From: a virus
Reading direction: 5' to 3' (one strand)
Length of the DNA: 24,839 nt
IMG/VR virus record: IMGVR_UViG_3300044655_000477
Coordinates: 1-24,839 of that record
The translations under genes were made by a program, and so were the position numbers. Positions 20,394 through 24,839 of the stretch are shown here, in pieces (within the stretch, counting starts at the first letter, position 1; each line of letters opens with the position of its first letter). The notes beneath the pieces are model-generated. The model saw only the letters and a program-made list of their open reading frames with translations. It was not told where the DNA came from and ran no database searches.

Positions 20394-20582
20394 ATGGCAT
20401 ATACAAAATCAGCCGACGGCATTGCTAAAAAGGGTAAGACTGAGGGTAAAAACCTTGGTGACAGCGGCCCTGTTGCTGCCATGATGCATGGCGGAAAAGG
20501 CAAAGGTAAGGGTAAAACCAATGCCGATATGAAGACTATGGGTCGTAACTTGGCAAAGATTGCCGCACAGAAACGAGGTTAA
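20394..20582 (+). CDS. Small basic protein with N-terminal DG-GKTxG motif, 62 aa
   Basis: AAGGAG lies before the ATG at 20394. It reads MAYTKSADGIAKKGKTEGKN, so the block that ends three proteins at 16906-18400 here starts one. The remainder (MHGGKGKGKGKTNADMKTMG, then RNLAKIAAQKRG) is lysine/glycine-rich. Its position between the adaptor genes suggests it moves with the virion genes. The function is unknown. Confidence 0.75.
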   Translation: MAYTKSADGIAKKGKTEGKNLGDSGPVAAMMHGGKGKGKGKTNADMKTMGRNLAKIAAQKRG

Positions 20583-20584
20583 TC

Positions 20585-20848
20585 ATGGCTACATTTAGCA
20601 AAAAATTGATGGGTAAAGAAGTTGGCGATGCCAAGGTCTATGCCACGCCACACACAATGACTGGCAAAGTTGTTAAAGCTACTGACAACCCCGGTTCTGG
20701 CCCTGACCACAGTGATGCTAATACAGTCAATATGTCTGTAGGTAACATTAATCGTCGTCCTCAGCCGGCAACTAAAACAACTGGCATCAAGATGCGTGGT
20801 GCAGGCGCGGCGACTAAAGGTGTTATGTCACGAGGCCCAATGGCCTAA
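20585..20848 (+). CDS. Small Gly/Thr-rich hypothetical protein, 87 aa
   Basis: It starts MATFSKKLMGKEVGDAKVYA and ends KTTGIKMRGAGAATKGVMSR then GPMA. The tail (TGIKMRGAGAATKG) is faintly like the DG-GKTKG block but lacks DG and GKT, so I do not count it as a member. There are no cysteines or membrane segment; it is probably disordered. It starts two bases after the previous stop. The function is unknown. Confidence 0.7.
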   Translation: MATFSKKLMGKEVGDAKVYATPHTMTGKVVKATDNPGSGPDHSDANTVNMSVGNINRRPQPATKTTGIKMRGAGAATKGVMSRGPMA

Positions 20849-20857
20849 AGGTTACTT

Positions 20858-21709
20858 ATGCCAATGACTTACGCTCAACTTGTTGCTGCTGTAGTTGACT
20901 ACACGCAGAACACGTTTGACACGACTGCAATCAATACAATGATTAAGCAGGCGGAGCAGCGCATCTATAACACGGTGCAGATTGCCAACTTGCGTAAGAA
21001 CGTGACGGGTGTATTGTCTACCGGCAATAAGTACTTGGCCTGTCCAGAAGACTTTTTGTCAACATACAGTCTGGCCATATATCCATATAACGCTACTACG
21101 GCCACCGGAACTGCTGGTCAAAAGACCATTGTTGTGGCTAGTGCAACAGGTATTGCGGCGGGACAGCAAGTCACTGGTACAAATATCGGTACTAACGCCA
21201 TCGTCCGTAGTATTAGCGGAACGACAGTTACTTTAACTGTTGCTAATAGCGGTACGGTAAACGGTGCAGTGGTGTTCCAAGGTGACTATTTGTATTTGCT
21301 AAACAAGGATGTAAACTTTATCCGTGAAGCTTATCCTTTGAGTGCAGTGGCATCTGAGCCTAAGCACTACGCCATCTTTGGCCCGCAGTCAGCTAACGTC
21401 AATGAGTTGTCGTTTATTCTTGGCCCTACGCCAAATGCAAATTACTACGCAGAACTGCATTACTACTACTATCCAGAATCTATTGTTACTGCTTTGACTA
21501 CGTGGTTAGGTGATAACTTTGACTCTGCATTGCTGTATGGTACTTTGTGCGAGGCAGGTGTTTACATGAAGAGTGCACCAGAAGACGGCATGTACAAGAC
21601 GTACCAAGAACGGTACGTTCAAGCTATTGCACTTCTCAAGAACTTGGGTGATGGTAAACAACGTGCTGATGCTTATCGTGATGGTCAGGTTAGGGTGGCA
21701 GTATCATGA
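20858..21709 (+). CDS. Second head-tail adaptor or tail-tubular-like protein, 283 aa, with inserted beta domain
   Basis: The N-terminal MTYAQLVAAVVDYTQNTFDT, then INTMIKQAEQRIYNTVQIAN and YLACPEDFLSTYSLAI, and the C-terminal half ending in a long helix (MYKTYQERYVQAIALLKNLG) match adaptor proteins of short-tailed phages. Residues about 80-140 (AGQKTIVVASATGIAAGQQV, ... SISGTTVTLTVANSGTVNGA) are a beta module with a GI..G..V.G.gI...a.V..i.g..v.L pattern seen in many virion proteins. It lies cleanly between LSTYSLAI and DYLYLLNKDVNFIREAYP. AAAGG lies six bases before the ATG. Confidence 0.78.
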   Translation: MPMTYAQLVAAVVDYTQNTFDTTAINTMIKQAEQRIYNTVQIANLRKNVTGVLSTGNKYLACPEDFLSTYSLAIYPYNATTATGTAGQKTIVVASATGIAAGQQVTGTNIGTNAIVRSISGTTVTLTVANSGTVNGAVVFQGDYLYLLNKDVNFIREAYPLSAVASEPKHYAIFGPQSANVNELSFILGPTPNANYYAELHYYYYPESIVTALTTWLGDNFDSALLYGTLCEAGVYMKSAPEDGMYKTYQERYVQAIALLKNLGDGKQRADAYRDGQVRVAVS

Positions 21710-22125
21710 GTAGTATTGTCCAAACCCAAACGACCAGCTTTAAAACTGAGCTTTATACAGGCGTTCACAACTTAGCGACCAATACGCTAAAGATCGCCCT
21801 GTACACGGCTGCCGCTAATTTAAACGAAGCAACTACTGCGTATTCTTCTGTAAATGAAGTTAGTGGGGGTGGTTATACCCTTGGTGGCGTAACGCTGACA
21901 GGCGTAACCATTAGCTCATCTGGATATACAGCTTTTGTAGACTTTGCTGATGTGGTGTTTAACGCATCGGTTACGGCTCGTTGTGCACTAATTTATAACG
22001 ATACCGTTGTCGGTAAACCATCTATTGCTGTGTTGGACTTTGGGTCTGACAAAACATCTACCAATTTCACCATCACAATGCCTGCTAACACAGCGACGGC
22101 AGCGTTAATCCGTTCTTCTAATTAA
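21706..22125 (+). CDS. Beta-rich virion protein, 139 aa
   Basis: The ATG overlaps the previous TGA. It reads SFKTELYTGVHNLATNTLKI, then ALYTAAANLNEATTAYSSVN, EVSGGGYTLGGVTLTGVTIS and CALIYNDTVVGKPSIAVLDF. This order (LKIALYT, ... EVSGGGY..GG..L, ... A.IYND) is frequent in small virion proteins of many phages, perhaps tail or fibre parts. No catalytic motif is seen. Confidence 0.75.
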   Translation: MSSIVQTQTTSFKTELYTGVHNLATNTLKIALYTAAANLNEATTAYSSVNEVSGGGYTLGGVTLTGVTISSSGYTAFVDFADVVFNASVTARCALIYNDTVVGKPSIAVLDFGSDKTSTNFTITMPANTATAALIRSSN

Positions 22126-22135
22126 GGAGCCTCAC

Positions 22136-22699
22136 ATGAGCTTGGACAAAATCACCGCTACCGACCAAGTAGCAGCAATCACAAAATACAACACCATGCC
22201 TTCTGATGAGATGGCGATCCACGGTACATACCATGCTGTTTGCTACAGCATTGATGGCTTTATCAAGTGGGACGAACCCATTCAGAACTTGGTAACGACT
22301 GTTGGTAAGAACTTGACCTTGGATACCATCCTTGGCAACTCAGCCGCCGGTGCAGTTGTGATGGGTCTAAAGGGTGTGGGTACTGCTAACGTTGCAGACA
22401 CACAAGCTTCTCACGCAAGCTGGTTAGAAGTGGGTGGCACTAACGCTCCTGCTTATTCTGGCAACCGTCCTACACCATCATTTAGCTCTGCCGCCGCTGC
22501 AAGCAAAGCTACATCTTCTGCCGTGTCATTCTCTATGACCAGCACAGGCACTGTAGCGGGTTGCTTTATCAACATTGGCGGTAGCGCAACTAAAGATTCA
22601 ACCACCGGCACATTGTTCTCTGCGGGTGATTTCTCTAGTTCTAAGGCTGTTGTTAACGGCGACACTATTGCGGTTACATACACATTAACACTGACTTGA
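22136..22699 (+). CDS. Beta-rich structural protein, 187 aa
   Basis: AAGGAG lies seven bases before the ATG. After a helical start (LDKITATDQVAAITKYNTMP) come MAIHGTYHAVCYSIDGFIKW, LGNSAAGAVVMGLKGVGTAN and a tail of alternating small residues (SKATSSAVSFSMTSTGTVAG). The C-terminal half is typical of virion surface or fibre-like proteins. The exact family is not recognised. Confidence 0.7.
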   Translation: MSLDKITATDQVAAITKYNTMPSDEMAIHGTYHAVCYSIDGFIKWDEPIQNLVTTVGKNLTLDTILGNSAAGAVVMGLKGVGTANVADTQASHASWLEVGGTNAPAYSGNRPTPSFSSAAAASKATSSAVSFSMTSTGTVAGCFINIGGSATKDSTTGTLFSAGDFSSSKAVVNGDTIAVTYTLTLT

Positions 22700-22700
22700 T

Positions 22701-23537
22701 ATGGCGTTAGCTTGGGGTGACGGCACATGGGGTGAGAACGCATGGGGCGGGGGAGAGACTTTCCCTGTCAGCGTTACTGAAACCGCCCTTATTGCCGACT
22801 CTCAAGCCGCTGGGTTATTAATTGATGTAAGTATTACGGAATCATTGACCGGTGGTACGTCTTGGGGTCAAGACGCTTGGGGTGCTGATTCGTGGGGTGG
22901 TACGGCGGGCATTCAGGATATTCAGACTGTAGTTCTGACGATGAATGTGGCAGTATCTGAATCCGCGGCTATTGCTGAAGATCAGTCTGTTGTTGCTGGG
23001 TTTGTGGGTTCTGTAACTGAGACTGCGGCTATTGCTGAGACAAACGAGGCAATTACAAGCTACAACGAAAGTGTGGCGGAAAGTCAGGCAATTACGGATG
23101 TAAACGCAGCGCAGACAAGTTACAACGAGAGCGTGTCGGATTCAGTGGGAATTGTGAGTGTAGAAGAGGCGGTTGCTACATTCTTAGGTGATATATCGGA
23201 GTCGATTGCAATAGCAGAAGCGCAGGTGGCTGTGCTGATTATGGCTATTGTAGAGTCGATGGCTATTGAAGAAGGAACGACTGTAGGAACGTATTACCAA
23301 GAGTTTTTAACTGAGTCTGCGGCAATCACGGATATAAATGGTGGTGGTGCAAACTACCAACTGAGCCGGACGGAAACGATGGCAATAACAGAAACAAATG
23401 GTGGACGATTCTTGTGGGAAATTATTGATGACACACAAGGCGTTACATGGCAAAATATCAGCAATCCGCAAACACCGGGCTGGGGTGCTGTTGATACAAC
23501 GGAATCGCCCGGTTGGACAGTAATTTCTACTCAGTAG
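22701..23537 (+). CDS. Repeat-containing structural protein with GW motifs, 278 aa
   Basis: The N-terminus is MALAWGDGTWGENAWGGG, and a second GW-rich patch (SWGQDAWGADSWGG) comes at about residue 55-68. Between and after them, about ten copies of a 20-residue unit with the pattern (S/T)ESxAIxE follow one another, e.g. SVTETAAIAETNEAITSYNE and SVAESQAITDVNAAQTSYNE. The end (GVTWQNISNPQTPGWGAVD then ESPGWTVIST) is a tail block known from other virion proteins. A fibrous or surface-exposed role is likely. The Shine-Dalgarno signal is weak, so the gene may be coupled to the one before it. Confidence 0.78.
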   Translation: MALAWGDGTWGENAWGGGETFPVSVTETALIADSQAAGLLIDVSITESLTGGTSWGQDAWGADSWGGTAGIQDIQTVVLTMNVAVSESAAIAEDQSVVAGFVGSVTETAAIAETNEAITSYNESVAESQAITDVNAAQTSYNESVSDSVGIVSVEEAVATFLGDISESIAIAEAQVAVLIMAIVESMAIEEGTTVGTYYQEFLTESAAITDINGGGANYQLSRTETMAITETNGGRFLWEIIDDTQGVTWQNISNPQTPGWGAVDTTESPGWTVISTQ

Positions 23538-23546
23538 GAGAATTAA

Positions 23547-24377
23547 ATGGCAAATACATCGCTAATTGGACTAACCCTCCCAGTACAAGGAACTCTATCC
23601 GGTAGCTGGGGTAATACGGTTAACAATGCGATCTCCCAGATTGTGGACGTTGCCGTTGCTGGCACACAGACAATTACGGTTGATACAGACATTAACTTGG
23701 CGGTTACAGTAGGTACTGATGCAAGTACAGGACTAACAGCTAATAGCTCTCAGTACGCAGTTCTCCTGTGTACAGGCGCACGTACAGCACTGCGCTTTAT
23801 CAATACCCCCAAGCAGTCTAAGACCTACGTTGTTATCAACGATACAACAGGTGGCTTTGCGGTAACGGTGCGTGGTGGCCCTTCAACCCCTACAACGGGT
23901 GTAACTGTAGCGGCTGGTACACGGGCAATCATTGCTTGGAATGGCTCTGACTTTGTTAATGTGGGTGGTGGTTCTGCTGCTGGCTCTGACACGCAGGTTC
24001 AGTTTAATAGTTCTGGTTCATTTGGTGCTTCTGCCAACATGACGTTTGACGGCACTAAGCTGACTGTTGGAAACATTCTGAACTCTGGCCTAACAGCAAG
24101 TAAGCCTGTCTTTACAGACGCTAGTAAGAACTTGGTGTCTACAGGAACTCTTGGCGTTGACCAAGGCGGTACAGGTCTTTCCACAGCCACTGCGTACAGC
24201 GTGGTGTTCTCAGGCACTACAAGTACCGGCGCATTTCAGGCATCGGCTGGCCCCGGTACAGCGACACACGTTTTGACAAGTAATGGCGCAGGAGCGTTAC
24301 CAACTTTTCAAGCACCAGCGGCATCTGGTGTATCTCAAGCGAGAGCAACGGCTATCGCAATGGTCTTTGGCTTTTAA
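23547..24377 (+). CDS. Tail fibre-like protein, 276 aa
   Basis: AGGAG lies before the ATG. The N-terminus MANTSLIGLTLPVQGTLSGS then WGNTVNNAIS is a common start of fibre proteins. In the middle, GSDTQVQFNSSGSFGASANM then TFDGTKLTVG, and VDQGGTGLSTATAYSVVFSG, are short fibre motifs. The last residues (SQARATAIAMVFGF) are a conserved ending of many phage fibre proteins. It probably forms a trimer and contacts the host or carries another fibre gene product. The host receptor cannot be deduced. Confidence 0.82.
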   Translation: MANTSLIGLTLPVQGTLSGSWGNTVNNAISQIVDVAVAGTQTITVDTDINLAVTVGTDASTGLTANSSQYAVLLCTGARTALRFINTPKQSKTYVVINDTTGGFAVTVRGGPSTPTTGVTVAAGTRAIIAWNGSDFVNVGGGSAAGSDTQVQFNSSGSFGASANMTFDGTKLTVGNILNSGLTASKPVFTDASKNLVSTGTLGVDQGGTGLSTATAYSVVFSGTTSTGAFQASAGPGTATHVLTSNGAGALPTFQAPAASGVSQARATAIAMVFGF

Positions 24378-24386
24378 GGAACTATC

Positions 24387-24782
24387 ATGGCAAATCCAAA
24401 TCTTTTCGCCGCGACCACAGCGTCAGGCACAACTACATACCTCACACCCAGCGCAACAACCGCAGTGGTTTTGGTTCCTAACGCCGCTTCTAGCGGTCAG
24501 GTCTTCAAGATCAACAACATTGTTGCGGCTAACGTAAACGGTTCTGCGGCAGTCGATACCACAGTAGCTATCTACACAAACGGTGCTGTGGCTCAAGGCT
24601 CTGCTCCTAGTGGAGGCACGGCCTACCCCATCGTGTCTACTGTGTCTGTACCTGCTGATGCTTCTTTGATCGTAACGGACAAGACTACAGCCTTGTATTT
24701 GATGGAAGGCTCATCAATTATCGTTACATCAGGTACAGCCAGCGGCATCACATACAGTATCAGCTATGAGGTGATTTCATAG
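24387..24782 (+). CDS. Beta-rich virion protein, 131 aa
   Basis: AAGGA lies before the ATG. It reads MANPNLFAATTASGTTTYLT, then AVVLVPNAASSGQVFKINNI and VAANVNGSAAVDTTVAIYTN, and ends TYSISYEVIS. The order (ANPNLLAAT, ... NPASSG.VFKIN.I...NV.G, ... V......I) matches small virion proteins found next to fibre genes in many phages. It is probably a surface or fibre-associated protein. Confidence 0.75.
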   Translation: MANPNLFAATTASGTTTYLTPSATTAVVLVPNAASSGQVFKINNIVAANVNGSAAVDTTVAIYTNGAVAQGSAPSGGTAYPIVSTVSVPADASLIVTDKTTALYLMEGSSIIVTSGTASGITYSISYEVIS

Positions 24783-24786
24783 TTTT

Positions 24787-24839
24787 ATGAATAACGTGGC
24801 GCATTTGTACAAGATTACCAACACCGTAAATGACATGGT
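24787..24839 (+). CDS. Start of a probable GIY-YIG nuclease (cut by the right edge)
   Basis: Only 17 codons and part of another are present: MNNVAHLYKITNTVNDM. The LYKITNTVND pattern is how many GIY-YIG endonucleases begin, just before the VYIG part of the motif, which would lie beyond the window. It starts five bases after the previous stop without a clear Shine-Dalgarno site. Too little is visible to be sure; other proteins may begin this way. Confidence 0.45.
   Translation, partial: MNNVAHLYKITNTVNDM

Noticed and set aside
1-24839. tRNA genes, integrase or attachment site, complete lysis cassette
   Set aside because: I looked for cloverleaf-like sequences, tyrosine or serine recombinase motifs and endolysin motifs and saw none; reading by eye can miss a tRNA.

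Overview
This window looks like part of the genome of a tailed double-stranded DNA phage (Caudoviricetes), or of a prophage-like element. The virion genes recognised here are a terminase pair, a portal of 788 residues, scaffold, major capsid protein, two putative head-tail adaptor proteins and several fibre-like proteins. No tape measure, sheath or long-tail tube gene is visible, which suggests a short-tailed (podovirus-like) particle; this is inference, because the window is cut at both ends. The host cannot be fixed from the sequence. Clear Shine-Dalgarno sites and UUCG-capped terminators fit a Gram-negative bacterium, and the set of small proteins resembles what I remember from uncultured freshwater phages.

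Layout. (1) 2-547, plus strand: the end of a primase with a Toprim domain, cut by the left edge. (2) 530-5438, minus strand: about twenty very small genes packed head to tail, mostly with ATGA, TAATG or stop/Shine-Dalgarno overlaps. None has a function I can name. Six of them start with the same 16-base module (AGGAGACCATCCGATG), and a hairpin of about 40 bases occurs twice in the larger gaps. (3) About 5439-5755: a divergent control region, perhaps with one weak small ORF. (4) 5756-8328: packaging genes, namely a small-terminase-like protein, a stand-alone LexA-type winged helix and the large terminase. Three copies of a 20-base palindrome flank the small terminase gene. (5) 8336-14993: portal, a family 2 glycosyltransferase, a small protein, a GroES-like protein, scaffold, an unknown protein, a putative decoration protein and the major capsid protein, closed by a terminator. 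(6) 15034-15730: one structural gene with its own promoter, structured leader and terminator. (7) 15744-19077: a beta-rich protein, a DUF6321-like protein, an endonuclease VII-like nuclease, a small membrane protein and a run of small lysine/glycine-rich proteins, several sharing a DG..(x)3GKTKG motif near a terminal cysteine. (8) 19074-24782: two adaptor-like proteins, each with an inserted beta domain, a zinc-ribbon protein, and several fibre or decoration-like proteins, including one with about ten 20-residue repeats. (9) 24787 to the end: the start of a probable GIY-YIG nuclease.

How the genes would work together: the terminases and portal load DNA into a shell built from scaffold and major capsid protein, possibly helped by the GroES-like protein. 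Decoration proteins cover the shell, and the adaptor and fibre proteins close it and contact the host. The minus-strand block is probably an early gene set for host takeover or defence evasion. The most unusual features are the repeated start-codon module of that block, the palindromes around the small terminase gene, and the basic GKTKG-motif protein family.
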